Shown here piece by piece: positions 23,101 to 34,334 of a stretch of DNA of 64,000 nt (the stretch's first letter is position 1; each line of letters starts with the position of its first letter). The notes beneath the pieces were generated by a model. The model had not been told where the DNA came from, made no database searches, and saw only the letters and a program-made list of their open reading frames with translations. Location of the stretch: NCBI RefSeq assembly GCF_000002075.1, contig NW_004798466.1:22416-86415 (forward strand), in the 5' to 3' direction. This DNA comes from Aplysia californica. Its lineage: Eukaryota > Mollusca > Gastropoda > Aplysiida > Aplysiidae. The translations under genes were made by a program, and so were the position numbers.

Positions 23101-25577
23101 TTCCTTTAGAGGTTCAAAAGGAACCTAAAGTGAAACAGAGCAGCCTCTCTGTAACGATATCGCCGCGACCATAAAAAAAATGTCGTTATAGAGAGTTGCC
23201 GCTATAGAAAGGCAACCAAAATTATTACTAATGATATATACGAGAAAAATCGGGACTTGGGAACCATGTCGCTATACAGAGGAAGTCATTATATCGAAGG
23301 GCATTTTAGAGAGGCTGCACTGTTGTTCTTATTTTCTTATCAGCATTGTTTGCTCTCCGACTGATTGTGAAACATTTCCTTTCCCTGACACCTCACCATG
23401 ACAGCTCTTTATTGGAAAAAAAATAATGATAAAAAAATTAAAATTCTCTAAACGAAGAATTATAGGCTAAATATAAATAAAGTTTCCTTCATCACGGTCC
23501 AAAGGTCAAGACAAAAAAGTAAAACCTGATGCATGTGGACAAAATAAGTTACTTCTCCGGTGTTGGCCCTACCGACAAAGATATATTCAATATAGATTGG
23601 GTCTGTACAACTTATCAAAGTGAAATTATAAAAGACATGTTTAACTTGAAGAAAATGGCATCAGTTAAAAATCTACAAATTTGAAGCGTGTGCTGATTTT
23701 CAACCAACATCTCCATTCCCAGATTGTGAGAAGTAACACATTTTGTCAGCAGGCCTTCCAATCATTTGTCTTCACTCACCCTCTTCACCAGTTTTTCCTT
23801 CATGAACTGCTTCATGATGGAGAAAATGATGTCAAAGAAAGTCGGTTCATTCACGTAGTCCAATCTCTTCAGCCTCAGAGGGACCACATCCTGAAAGTGA
23901 AAGCACAAACTTTCCTGAAGAGAAGTACACAGCTTTATTCTTAGTCACTCCAATATAGGGACATCACACGAGAGAGACATACAGAGAGACACACCTAGAG
24001 AGACATACAGAGAGACACACCTAGAGAGACATACAGAGAGACACACCTAGAGAGACATACAGAGAGACACACCTAGAGAGACATACAGAGAGACACACCT
24101 AGAGAGACATACAGAGAGACGTACAGAGAGACACAGTGAGTCATACACAGAGACACAGTGAGTCATACAGAGAGACACAGTGATTCATACAGAGAGACAC
24201 AGTGAGTCATACAGAGAGACATGCAAGGCTTTCCTCTCAAACACTACACTACAATACAGGGACATCACAGGACAGACATACAGAGAGACATACAGAGAGA
24301 CGTACAGAGAGACGTACAGAGACACATACAGAGAGACGTACAGAGAGACGTACAGAGAGACATACAGAGAGACACACCTAGAGAGACGTACAGAGAGACA
24401 CACCTAGAGAGACATACAGAGAGACGTACAGAGACACATACAGAGAGACGTACAGAGAGACACACCTAGAGAGACATACAGAGAGACACACATAGAGACA
24501 TACAAGGCTTTCCTTTCAAACATTACGACACAGGGACACCGCTGGCAGGTTGAGAAAATCCCCGGTACCTGAACCTTAGAGTTTGTGTCCACCCACCGGA
24601 GAGACACGACCAGATTTGAGCAAACTTGGGGCCCTGTGTGTCCTTACATTGATGTGTTGAGAAATTAATTTTTTAAAGTATTTGAGCAAAATCCTTTTAA
24701 TTTATAACTATAACTAATAAATAACTTACCATTCTACACTTCATAAAATCCTGCTTCTGATAATAGTTTCAGGTCTTTTTTAACAAAACAGCTTAAAATG
24801 GTCTGCAACCTTAGACGGGTTTCCTCACAGCCTCGCACATACCAAGGTCGTTGGACTTTGAGTGAAGAGAAGTACATCGACACAATAATAGTCATTTGGT
24901 GTCGAGAAAAAGTAAAACAGATGGAAAAAATAACACTGTAAAGAGAAACATCCCTACAATAAAACCAATTTTAGTGCAGGGAAAAAGTAAGGTGGATACA
25001 CAGAAATGAGAGAGCAAAGAGAAGCACAAAAACACAAGAAGAGTCATTTTGCGCTGGGAAAGAGCAAGACAGACAATTAAGACAGACATAAACAACAGAG
25101 AGAAGGAAAAGAAGTGAGAATCATCAGCGGCACCCTCCTACCACCCACACAGGTCAACAAAGGAAGAGACAAAACTATTTACCTGCAGAATGTGCAAGGT
25201 CTTCTTGGCAAATGACGGATTGATGTTGGACGCATGTTTCCAAGTCAAGTCGGACAGGTTGTTGATAACATGCACACCGTGGACCTGTGCCTCTTCATCC
25301 TGGGGTTGTTTGGTCAGTTTTGTTTTAGTATGAGTTTTACTGCATGTGCAGAACAATTAGGTCATATAAAAGCCCAAGATTAAAAATATTACTAGAGCGT
25401 AACAAAGAAAGAAAAGAAGGAGGAGAGATGAAGACGATAGATATTTGAAAGGAAAGAAGGAGCAAACTACACCAGAGCACCTGTCAACCATCCACATTTG
25501 CTTGTTTATTTCTTTGTTTATTTGAGTAAAGAAAAGCATAATAAGGAAACAATAATGGTAATTTAGTGCAAGGAAAA

Positions 25578-25634
<57 letters not shown>

Positions 25635-26662
25635 GGAACAACAGAGGGAAAGGAAAGAAATAGGACCTACCAATGGCAACCAGCCACACACACAGGCAAA
25701 AACAAAAGAGGGAAGGAAAAGAAACAGACACACACATACACATGAACATCTATTCACACATACCTCTCACACATCCTCCCTTTCAAACATAATATAATAT
25801 ATATTAAAGAAGCTTACACTCACAAACGAACCCACTGTCACACAGATATTAACCAACAGTTATAGTAAAGAATAATAATGTTAGCTACTTTAATAGGCCC
25901 TACTTACATAATCTAATAGTAATCAAATGGTATTCACATAGTATATACTTTAAACGTCATAGAAATACAGTCGAACTTGCTCTAACAGCCACCTGTATAA
26001 GACAATCACCTGTACAAACGGACAGTTTCCATTTCCCTCATCCATTTTTTTCTTTTACATCATATTGACCATTATTCCCCACATGGGAATCAAACTCAAG
26101 TCTTCTATCATGTGACGACAAAGCGCCTAACCACTTCACCAGAGGCAACGTTGTCTTGCTGTTTCTCTTTATCTTTGTATTTTTGTCTCACACTCTCTCT
26201 TTCTTTCCCTCTCCCAATCTCTCACTCTATGTGTCACTCTTTCTCTCTGTATCTGTTAATATATATATATAACACACATACAAACATACATAAGCGTGTG
26301 ATGTGTGTATTGTATATATATATATATGTACGAGTGTCTGCATGGGTGGGTGGGAGGAAGGAAAGAGCAAGCCACTTCAAAGTACCCGCCAACCACTCAT
26401 GCACACATGACAAGAAGCTGCGTACTCACGCGGGCAAGGTAACACAGCAGGAGGTAAAACGCCTTGGGCATGTCTGTCATCGGGTAGCGGTCGGGGTCCC
26501 ATCGTGCTGGACGTAGACAGCAGATCAGTGAGACGGGACAAATGAAAGTACTAAGTGGTGTGGTGACCAACTTTACAATGGAACTTCCCTTACAAAAACC
26601 GATTATTTGAATGATAAAAAATGGAAATTATTTGAAAAAGTTCTTCATTTTGTGTGTGTGTG

Positions 26663-26721
<59 letters not shown>

Positions 26722-26885
26722 ATGTGCATGCGCATGTGTGATTGTGTGCACGCACACATGCGTGCTTGCTTGCATATATATCTGAGTGTGTTCGTGTGAA
26801 TGCGTGTTTGTGTGTGTTTGTATGAGAAAGTTATTGAAAGAGAGAGGGTGAGAGAGAATGAGAGAGGGTGAGAGAGAATGAGAGA

Positions 26886-26951
<66 letters not shown>

Positions 26952-29250
26952 CAAATGTCTATTTTGTGTCACAGAAGCTGGGGAAATCACAATGTCAAGT
27001 TCTGACCTTGGAGTATCAATCAAGTCTATCTCATCACTTGTAATTTTGTGTAAATATCATCCCCTGATACCTTATGTTACTATCATCAAACTATATATCA
27101 AATCTGTTACCTGATGTTTCCATCATCATACTAGATATCAAATCTGCTACCTTATGTCACTGTTATCATCAAACTAGATACCAAATCTGTTACTTAATGT
27201 CACTGCTATCACAATCATCAACAAGCTATATCATCCTCTGTTGTCTTATGTTACTATTATCAAACCAAATATCAAATCTGTTACCACATGTTAATGTCAT
27301 CAAACCAGATATCATCTCCTGTTACTACTATCATCAAACCAGATATCATCTCCTGTTACTACTATCATCAAACCAGATATCATCTCCTGTTACTACTCTG
27401 ATCAAACCAGATATCATCAAACTAGATATCATCTCCTGTTAAAACTATCAGCAAACCAGATATCATCTCCTGTTACTACTATCATCAAACTAGATATCAT
27501 CTCCTGTTACCTTATGTTACTATCATCAAACCAGATATCATCCCCTGTTACCTTAAGTTACTATCATCAAACTAGACTGACCAGAAGGATGGTCAAGAGC
27601 TAATAAGGGCAAGCACAGGACCTCACCTGGACGCAGAACCATAACGCGACATCCGTTGTTGTCTGGATGCTCCAAAATTTCCACCACACCGTCCTCGATA
27701 ACGTGCTTGATGCGAGACGGCTTCAGGTCGCCGAAGAACTCGATGTCTTTCCTCACCTCATAGTGGTTCTTCACCAGCTGGTACGAGCGCTCCTGGTCAA
27801 ACTTACGAGCCCGCAGGAACGACAGAAGAAAAGGGAGGTCAGTCCGGGTCTTCAGACCTGGGAGAAACAAAGAAAAATCTTAAAGGAAAGAAAAAAAAAG
27901 GACACTTTTCTTTCTCTTCCATAAAATTTGGTTTACAATGCGTTAGTTATATTCAAAGCTCAGAGGCAGGGATTGGGTTGTGGTCGATGATGTGCTCGGA
28001 GAGTACACAACAGTGAAGGCAACATTGGGTAGAGAATGTCGCAACTGGCCACTTGGAGCTACAAACGCTGAAATTGAAACCCTCATAGAAGAGCATAGTG
28101 AACATGGAGATGCTGTGATCTTCACGGATGGATCAGTCAACAGAGGAGTCAAATCGGGCTGGGCCTTCAGTGTCAGAGTTGATGGGGTAGTAGTGAAAGA
28201 GCAAAGTGGAGCAATTGCAGTGACAACATCAAGTATGTGTATGGAGATAAAAGCCATAAGTGAAGCTCTACACTGGATCAAGAACACAAGCCATCAGCGA
28301 GCAGTAATCATTACTGACTCAATGAGCACACTACAGAAGGTACAGAAAGGGATGCTGTATGTGGACTGGAAGGCTATGATCAGGGAAACAGCCTGGAAAG
28401 AGTGGCCTGGATATTCTGCCCGGGTCATGCGGGGGGTAACCCGCAACGAGAGAGCAGACAAGCTGGCTGGAGAAGCAAAAGTGGGAGGGAATTTGATACT
28501 GGACCCACCAACCGTCCTAACCGCTGTAAGGGAAAATTTGAGGAAGAAGAGGGCGGATAGCGGTTCCCATACTCTAGAGAGATTGAAGCAGAAGGGGATC
28601 CAAAGAGGAGAGGGGAAACACAGCCATCTGTGCGGACCAGTCCGACGGATCTCCAACCAGATCATGAAGGAGACTATAAGTAGACAGACTCTGGGATGGA
28701 TCCTGAAGAGGGGGGGAGAGCAGAGATGGACACATTCTGACTGCAGTGACCCCAACACAGTGGACAAGTAAGTAAGTAAGTAAAGCTCAGAGATGCTACA
28801 AAGGGGAAAAAATGTCAGACATTGTGGTGAAATCAGGTGCTCGTCAAAATAATAAATCAAAGAATTTGGCATTTTCTAATCGTAGGCTATTCTTTTTTCA
28901 TGTTCATGTTTTGGCTCAACACCTTTTATGTACATTTAAAACACATTCTGAGTAGGTTTTACTGAAAAAAATATTAAAGGCATGCAAAAAATTTAAACAC
29001 CTAATCTTAAGAAGTCAGTAAACTTTGGTGGCCATTTTCTCCCTGATTTTACCTCTGACACAAGACGACCCCCACCTCCTTCAACTGCAAATATCTCGAC
29101 TTCTAATAAAGATAGAAGGAATTTTTGTTCCATCAACAGCAAGACAAATGTTTAAGCATTAAGATGATAACAATTACTCTATATATATATATATATATGT
29201 CCAAAAATTTACGAGCATCTGATTCCATCTCTTAGTGACACAAATGATGC

Positions 29251-29306
<56 letters not shown>

Positions 29307-29381
29307 TGTGTGTGTGTGAGAGCGTGAGTGTGTGTGTATGTCTGTGTGGTGTGTGTTTCTTATGATAGAGAGAGGGGGGAG

Positions 29382-29435
<54 letters not shown>

Positions 29436-29644
29436 TGTGTTTGAGAGAGAGTATGTTTATGTATGAGAGACAGAGAGCCAGTAGTGAGAGCCTCACCTGG
29501 TATTTTCCCGACTCTGGTCCTCAAGTTCTTCACCTCCACCAACCGGGTGCTCGGGTCCTCTTTCAGCTCCTTCTTGGCTTTGTCCTCAACGTCCGCTGAG
29601 AGGGAACACTTGTAGTCCGAGTCCTGGATCGCCGCACCGGCCAT
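20114..29644 (-). CDS. Alpha-tocopherol transfer protein-like (CRAL-TRIO)
   Basis: Seven minus-strand exons: 29644-29497, 27857-27627, 26506-26430, 25299-25183, 23890-23780, 21149-21048, 20272-20114. All introns are GT-AG, phases agree at every junction, and the total is 945 nt (314 aa), against 278-342 for vertebrate TTPA/TTPAL. The CRAL-TRIO N-terminal helix region includes [12 protein letters not shown] (about 58-70). The lipid-binding domain runs from [19 protein letters not shown] through [20 protein letters not shown] and RIHFNG to LPTDLGG, in the same order as in TTPA. The family binds a hydrophobic ligand (vitamin E or retinoid) in the cytosol and moves it between membranes; the ligand here is not determinable. 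The C-terminal 50 residues are charged, then Gly-rich. The start is MAGAAIQ because a TGA lies upstream in frame. A clavesin is the main alternative. Confidence 0.92.
20276..20522 (-). repeat. 63-bp tandem repeat with copied splice acceptors
   Basis: Four units upstream of the last CRAL-TRIO exon. The true acceptor GTTGTTGCAG|AAATTC (complement at 20273-20282) recurs as GTTGTTGCAG|AGATG at 20329-20338, 20392-20401 and 20455-20464. Spacings are 56, 63 and 63 bp. The unit is a multiple of three and stop-free, so a frame runs through the array, but it is not in the reading phase of the exon. Confidence 0.9.
20585..20778 (-). mobile_element. SINE-like family A (minus)
   Basis: In the last intron of the CRAL-TRIO gene. 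Complement of the family head: GGAGCAAACCACACCAGAGC, then CACCTGCCAATCACCC. The tail end is at TTTTAGTAAGC. Confidence 0.75.
20820..21010. repeat. GA-rich purine tract
   Basis: About 190 bases of GAA/GGA/AAG purines on the plus strand, immediately upstream of exon 6's donor side in the minus-strand gene. Polypyrimidine on the mRNA strand. Confidence 0.9.
21204..22737 (+). mobile_element. Tc1-type DNA transposon, decayed
   Basis: About 1534 bp between TA dinucleotides (21202-21203 and 22738-22739). The ends read TACTCTCTAACATATTTAAC and, inverted, TACTCTTTAACATTTTAAAC. Similarity continues about 110 bp inward (ATCCAATTGCTTTGGAA against ATCAAATTGGTCTGAAA). An N-terminal helix-turn-helix and GRRKT region is open at 21478-21759 ([17 protein letters not shown]). 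Catalytic-region pieces follow in other frames: FSDESQF (about 21955), HDNAPAH (about 22225) and NPMEHL (about 22330). The transposase has several frameshifts and stops, so it is dead. It sits in intron 5 of the CRAL-TRIO gene, 53 bp from exon 6. Confidence 0.9.
22870..22998. repeat. GA-rich purine tract
   Basis: AAGAAGAA/GGAGA low-complexity sequence. The Phe/Ser-rich complementary frame is an artefact. Confidence 0.9.
23133..23325. mobile_element. Short TIR element (MITE)
   Basis: CAGAGCAGCCTCTCTGTAACGA at the left and, inverted, CAGTGCAGCCTCTCTAAAATG at the right. Internal GTCGTTATAGAG and CGCTATAGAAAG motifs are mirrored. The type resembles pogo/Tigger-derived MITEs, but a clear TA duplication is not visible. 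No coding capacity. Confidence 0.6.
23960..24505 (+). repeat. 26-bp minisatellite with GAGACGTACA variants
   Basis: About eight copies of CACACCTAGAGAGACATACAGAGAGA at 23960-24120, then looser GAGAGACGTACA/GAGACACATACA units to about 24505, interrupted by a duplicated block AGGCTTTCCTCTCAAACA (about 24226 and 24505). Lies in intron 4 of the CRAL-TRIO gene. Confidence 0.9.
25335..25497 (-). mobile_element. SINE-like family A (minus)
   Basis: In intron 4 of the CRAL-TRIO gene. Complement of family A: AAGAAGGAGCAAACTACACC, GACGATAGATATTTGAAAGG and the tail GTTTTACTGCATG. Confidence 0.75.
25577..25636. repeat. (GACA)n microsatellite
   Basis: About 15 uninterrupted AGAC units in intron 3 of the CRAL-TRIO gene. 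Confidence 0.97.
25968..26065 (+). mobile_element. Fragment of a pogo-like element
   Basis: TA followed by CAGTCGAACTTGCTCTAACA and GCCACCTGTATAAGAC. The same motifs occur at 47345-47500. Only one end is visible. Confidence 0.4.
26649..26945. repeat. (TG)n and (AG)n microsatellites
   Basis: TG run at 26652-26720, then degenerate GT/GC, then GAGAGGGTGAGAGAGAATGA units and a pure AG run to 26945. Intron 2 of the CRAL-TRIO gene. Confidence 0.95.
27090..27572 (+). repeat. About 35-bp minisatellite
   Basis: Units of CATCAAACCAGATATCATCT and CCTGTTACTACTAT. Older, more diverged units lie at 27090-27290 and near-identical ones at 27300-27500. It ends about 55 bp from the donor of exon 2 in the CRAL-TRIO gene. 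Confidence 0.9.
27966..28781 (+). mobile_element. 5'-truncated LINE with open RNase H frame
   Basis: Flanked by the 11-bp duplication AAAGCTCAGAG (27955-27965 and 28782-28792), with a short (AAGT)n 3' tail. The frame 27980-28771 (263 aa) is uninterrupted and encodes an RNase H domain: [27 protein letters not shown] and [11 protein letters not shown] give the Asp/Glu/Asp/Asp positions. The usual GH before the NERAD segment is altered ([11 protein letters not shown]), so activity is doubtful. The C-terminal part ([23 protein letters not shown]) matches what I recall of mollusc non-LTR ORF2 tails. No reverse transcriptase is present. It lies antisense in intron 1 of the CRAL-TRIO gene. The local ATG is incidental. 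Confidence 0.9.
28820..29225 (+). repeat. Dispersed repeat, copy 2
   Basis: Partner of 19560-19980 (about 75% by eye), directly downstream of the LINE insertion, in intron 1 of the CRAL-TRIO gene. Confidence 0.75.
29250..29460. repeat. (AG)n and (TG)n microsatellites
   Basis: AG run at 29252-29305, mixed GT to 29350, GA-rich patch, then TG run at 29384-29434. Ends about 37 bp from the exon 1 donor of the CRAL-TRIO gene. Confidence 0.95.
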
Positions 29645-29701
29645 GTCGGGGATGTCTCTGTCCAGCGGAGGAGGTGGGGTCACTTTTCACACAAACGTTA
29701 A

Positions 29702-29872
29702 GAGTTTAGTCTACTAAGATTTTTACGGCAATTGCAAGGCAAATAGGTCATTATGAGAGAGGCTGAAGATTAGAGGGGTTGCTCTAGAAGTGAGTAACAC
29801 AAAAGAAAGGAAGGAGGAGAGATACGGACAATACATGTTTCATAAGAAAGAAAAATCAAACCACACTAGAGA
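29702..29872 (-). mobile_element. SINE-like family A (minus)
   Basis: Complement of family A (AAATCAAACCACACTAGAG at the head side, CTAAGATTTTTACGGCAATTG at the tail), about 60 bp upstream of the CRAL-TRIO start codon, probably in its 5' UTR or promoter. Confidence 0.65.
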
Positions 29873-29957
29873 TTGGATGCTATGTTGTCAGATTCAAAAT
29901 TCAAAATTTAAAAAATGTTGGGCAATCTTCCAGATCTGGATGTTTCGTCCACATCTC

Positions 29958-30072
29958 TGCTGGACTTGGGTAATAGGGTAAGGGTTAGGGTGACAGTGAC
30001 GGTAAGGGAAGGGTTACCCTTACTCAATCCTAACCCTATACCTTGTTCATAACCCAGATCCAGCAATTGTGA
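29958..30072. repeat. Imperfect foldback with GGGTTAGGG motif
   Basis: CTGCTGGACTTGGGTAAT and AGGGTAAGGGTTAGG on the left face TCCTAACCCTATACC and ACCCAGATCCAGCA on the right, giving a hairpin of about 110 bp. The GGGTTAGGG is a single occurrence, not a telomere array. Confidence 0.55.
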
Positions 30073-30075
30073 ATA

Positions 30076-32392
30076 TAAAACTTGCAGATCGGGAGGAATT
30101 CCCCGGTAGTGCACCGTCAGTTCCCAGTAAGGCAGAAGATGAAGAGACAGACCAGCTAGAGGTAAAATTACTTGCTCAGAAAATTCAACCTGATCTGTAA
30201 CAGGGAAAGACTAGGATTTAATGAGTTTTGAGCCATTCAGTCATTGTCAGGTGTGCCAGGATTATACCATCATTTTGTATGTCCAATGACTATTCGTAGG
30301 TGTGCATCCATGTTGTGTTGTTGCATGTGTGTGTGTGTGTGTGTTAAAGAGAGACGCAGAAAGAGAGAGGGTAGGAGGAGGGGGGGGGGGCAGAATGTTG
30401 ATGAGTCCATGACCATGCATGTGTGTCAATATTGTCAAGTAGGCCTATATATTAATGAAATCTACCACGCCTCAGCAACTTTCTCCATTAAGAGATCATT
30501 AAAATCTTATATCCACAAATTTAGAGCGTCAGAGTCCAGGAACGAGTGGAGATCCACAACTCGCGATATTTATCTTTGACTTTGAGCAACCTGGCCGACT
30601 GGCACATAAAGGAAGGAGAGTGGAGAACAGGGATGAGGTAGCCTACCAAAGTCAAAGTCAAAGTTACGAAGAAATCAACCCAGCTGCGTGCCCAGTTATT
30701 AGTTATCAACATCAAGAAGCATGTGGATTTTTTTTTTTCACCTTCCTCTTTGACTTTCAGTTACCTGAGTGGCTACTTTCGAACAAGCCCGACACAACTA
30801 GCCTAACCCAAAAGTCTGAGTGTCTGAGCAAGGTTAGAGTCAACCTTTATTAACCTTTAACATTGCCCAACCCACGACTTTCTCTTTCACTTCCTCATCC
30901 GCCCAACGTTAGGCTTTTGGCAGTTGTCTGCAGTTTGCCACTTACAGCCAGCGCTTATTGTAGTTTGTTTTGGGCTCTGCTGATGGAGAGTTCAACATAC
31001 AACATCGTCCTTTCTGTGTTCACAACACAATAAATCGTTTGTGAATCAATCATTAACGTTGTCAGCCGTTATTGTTGCATGTAAGGCTATCGAAATAAGC
31101 AATCAAAGCAGAAAAATGATTGTTTTGTTTGTTTTTTTGTGTTCCACTGAAACATGAAATGAAAAACAATGTTTGAATAAAAAAAACAATGTTTGACAAT
31201 TTTAAAAAGAATTGACACTAGCTTTCCGTTCGTCTACTGACATAACTTATAACCACCGGCCACCAATAAATTTATGAACCCAAACTACACGAGCATGGTA
31301 CAGCCCAACCCCTGCGACGACTAGTTCCGACAAGTACCAGATGTCACCCCCATATCTACCCCTCTCGTTTAGACACAAAATGTAATAAACATTCTAGGAT
31401 TTCTCTCCCCTCCCCCACTCCTCCCCCGAATGCCTGACCCGTGCCTGTGCCAATCTTTCACCATCTACACATTACATGTAGTCTGCCCCCATCAAGTGAC
31501 CGATACCTTAGGAGTGATGGCCTACGTGTGCCGTCACATCGGAGGGCTGCCCAGTTTGTCATAATTACAGCACTTTAAAACTGCAGTCGTAACTTCTGTT
31601 TTTTATTCTCCACGTTGAAAATGGTGGTGTTCAGATAGTCCTTCTAAACTCTAAAATGACAATTCAGCTTGTGTTGTTCAATATTTTTTCCTTTTTTGTA
31701 TGCAAATCAAAGCAAATTTCTGTAAAGTTTCAACAGTTAATGTTCTTTCGTTAAGAATAATTTGAAAAAAAAATTCAGTTTATACAATCAATTAATCATT
31801 CATTTACTCTTTTTGAGAGTGTCAAGGATAACTTCATTCATGCAGGGCACAGTCTAGGCGGAGTCCAGTGTGGCCGTGGGCCTGGCATGCTTCCATAGAA
31901 TCAGGCTGGCGCTATGGTAAGAATTATACAATTACGGGGTGCCCACTACGGATGGGATCGGCGAATCGGGCCGATCACCCGACTCGGTCGCCTCAAAAAC
32001 AAACGTGTTTCTTTTCAGTTTCAGGCAAACCTCAACCTGGTTTGAATAAAAAAATAATAATTGCTCTCTTGAACTGGGCTCGGAATCTCTTGGGTTTTTT
32101 TCCACCTGCATGGTAGGAACAGTACTTGTAGAGGTCGGGTACGTGCCGTTTAATTCAAATGTCTTGGAAGCTGCATTTAGTTACCACAAAGAACACAATC
32201 GGCCGAGAATACTAAGAAGTTATAGTAGGCTAATGCAATGCTGACAGGAATCACAGAAGCAGATAGAAAAACAGAAAGTTCATGTAGTGAGCACAATAGG
32301 CTATAAATCCTTTCACACCCATAATGTCTACTCCGGAACTTTGAACCGGGAGGCTATTAAGCTACATTACTCACAAACTACTTTGCCTCCCC

Positions 32393-32396
<4 letters not shown>
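30076..32396. other. Intergenic region between divergent genes
   Basis: No conserved reading frame. It has a short TG run at 30326-30344, a poly-G patch near 30381, and TCAAAGTCAAAGT motifs near 30520-30665 in both orientations. Promoters of the CRAL-TRIO gene and GTF2H2 must lie between 29.7 and 35.9 kb, but I see no decisive core element. Confidence 0.3.

Positions 32397-32450
<54 letters not shown>
32397..32450. repeat. (CT)n microsatellite
   Basis: About 26 uninterrupted CT units, intergenic. Confidence 0.97.
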
Positions 32451-32639
32451 CTTTCCCTCCCTCCCTTCCTCTCGCTCTGTGTGTTTTCCACTCATTCTCT
32501 TTCTCTCTCTATGTCTTTTTAAAAAAGTTTTCTTTTTTAGATTTGAGTGTTAAAAAGCACACCAGCATAGTGACCACCCTTGAACACAGGAGAAGGTGTG
32601 ACAAATAGAAAGAGAGTGAGTAAGAGAGATAAAGAGAGG

Positions 32640-32641
32640 GA

Positions 32642-32713
<72 letters not shown>

Positions 32714-32892
32714 NNNNNNNNNNNNNNNNNNNNNNNNNNNNNNNNNNNNNNNNNNNNNNNNNNNNNNNNNNNNNNNNNNNNNNNNNNNNNNNNNNNNNNN
32801 NNNNNNNNNNNNNGGGGAGAAAAAGAGAGATAGAGAAAGACAGACAGACAGACAGACAGAGCGAGAGAGGGGAGAAAAAGAGAGATAGAGAA

Positions 32893-32931
<39 letters not shown>

Positions 32932-33012
32932 GCGAGAGAGGGGAGAAAAAGAGAGATAGAGAAAGACAGACAGACAGACAGACAGACAGATAGACAGACA
33001 GACAGACAGGCA
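32640..33012. repeat. (GATA/GACA)n array with 100-N gap
   Basis: GATA, then GACA repeats enter the gap 32714-32813, exactly 100 N, the usual placeholder for unknown size. After it a composite unit (GGGGAGAAAAAGAGAGATAG plus AGAAAGACAGACAGACAG) repeats three times with a growing GACA run. The array is collapsed or unresolved. Confidence 0.95.
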
Positions 33013-34334
33013 GGCCGAGAGGGAGAGAGAGGACAGAGGGACTCTGGAGAACGATCTGAGTAGTTTTGGTGAAAATTAAATCGCTTATGCTTTTAATTAT
33101 ACGGTGATATTATTTTTTTCCCCATATCTATAGTGACGAAGTAATGTATCTGCGTCTATTAAAATTTGTTTATTAGAATGTATGTTAACTTAAGCTAAAG
33201 TCTTAAAAGTACAGTTTATGGCCGAGGGAGGCATGCAGGGGCCGCGAGTTGCCTAAAATATGCGATAGAAATCACAGGCTTCCTACTTTGTTAAAGGCCT
33301 AGTAACCCAGTGAACTAATACAGACGGCGCTACATTTTCTCATGACTTAACAGCATCCCTGAGCATCGCCGTATGGCATAAACTACCGCGCGTAAGTGTT
33401 TTCGCGCCCCGCGCAGGGCGATACGCGAAACAATGCACTGTTGGGAGCGCCACCACGAGTGGCATCTCTCTGTTACTGTAAACCCTCTCTGGTTGGACCG
33501 AGAAACCCAAGCCCAACTTTTGAAGGCGCAGTGGTTGGCTACTATCAAGAATACATTGACATTCAACCATAAAGTTATCTCCTTTTTTTGTGCAATAGTG
33601 AAGTGTAAACCGATGCATTCAACTAAGAATAATACAGGCCAAGTAATTCGATGATTTTCAAATGAAAAAGCGAAGCAAAAAATAAACGACACATTTAAAA
33701 GAAAAGCTTCTATCAGTTAACAGCAGTCTACTGCCATTCTCGCAACACCAACAAAGGCCGGCAGCGAAGTTTGAGACAGTGTGCTGAACTGTGCTGTTTT
33801 CCTGCAAGAAGAAGCTTTTGAATACAGACGGTGTTTTGTCAGTTTTGTCAGCGTTTTTGAACAGTTATAATACTACATACTGAGATTTATCTCTAGCCTT
33901 GTCTTAACACTCTTTTTCTAGATGTAATCAGTTGCGTGTTTCTATGACATGATGAGAATGAACTTTGGTAGCGTTAATTAAACTTAATTTAAACATTTAA
34001 ATTTAAGTTAATTGCGACAGAACTTCGACAGAAGAGTGACGCTGTCGTGACAATTAATGCAGCGTTGATTGCGACAGAGTGAGTCTGACAAAAAGAATTT
34101 AAAAAGAAAATAGAAAAACATACAAATGCACACACAGGCACTCACAAACACATCTAGTCTAGATCTAGATCTAGATCTAACTCTAAGTACATCATGTACA
34201 ACAGTAGTACACACACTTGACACACACACACACACTCACACTGCACTCACATATATACACAGACAAAGGCATTCCTGTTGTACCATTTGGCTCATTTTTT
34301 GCACAAATTTCACTAATAAATTTTATAAGTCACA
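33013..34334. other. Intergenic, CpG-rich patch at 33380-33470
   Basis: No recognised gene. The patch CGCGCCCCGCGCAGGGCGAT is the only CpG cluster near GTF2H2 and may mark a promoter 2.5 kb upstream of its start codon. A run of AGATCTAG lies at 34155-34180. Confidence 0.3.

Noticed and set aside
24180-24469. TYRETYRE / VSLYVSLY frames on both strands
   Set aside because: Products of the GAGAGACATACA minisatellite.
29958-30072. Interstitial telomere repeat
   Set aside because: Only one GGGTTAGGG and its partner; no tandem TTAGGG array.
33330-33692. 120-aa minus-strand frame in the CpG-rich patch
   Set aside because: No domain, and composition is typical of random frames. More likely promoter or regulatory sequence.
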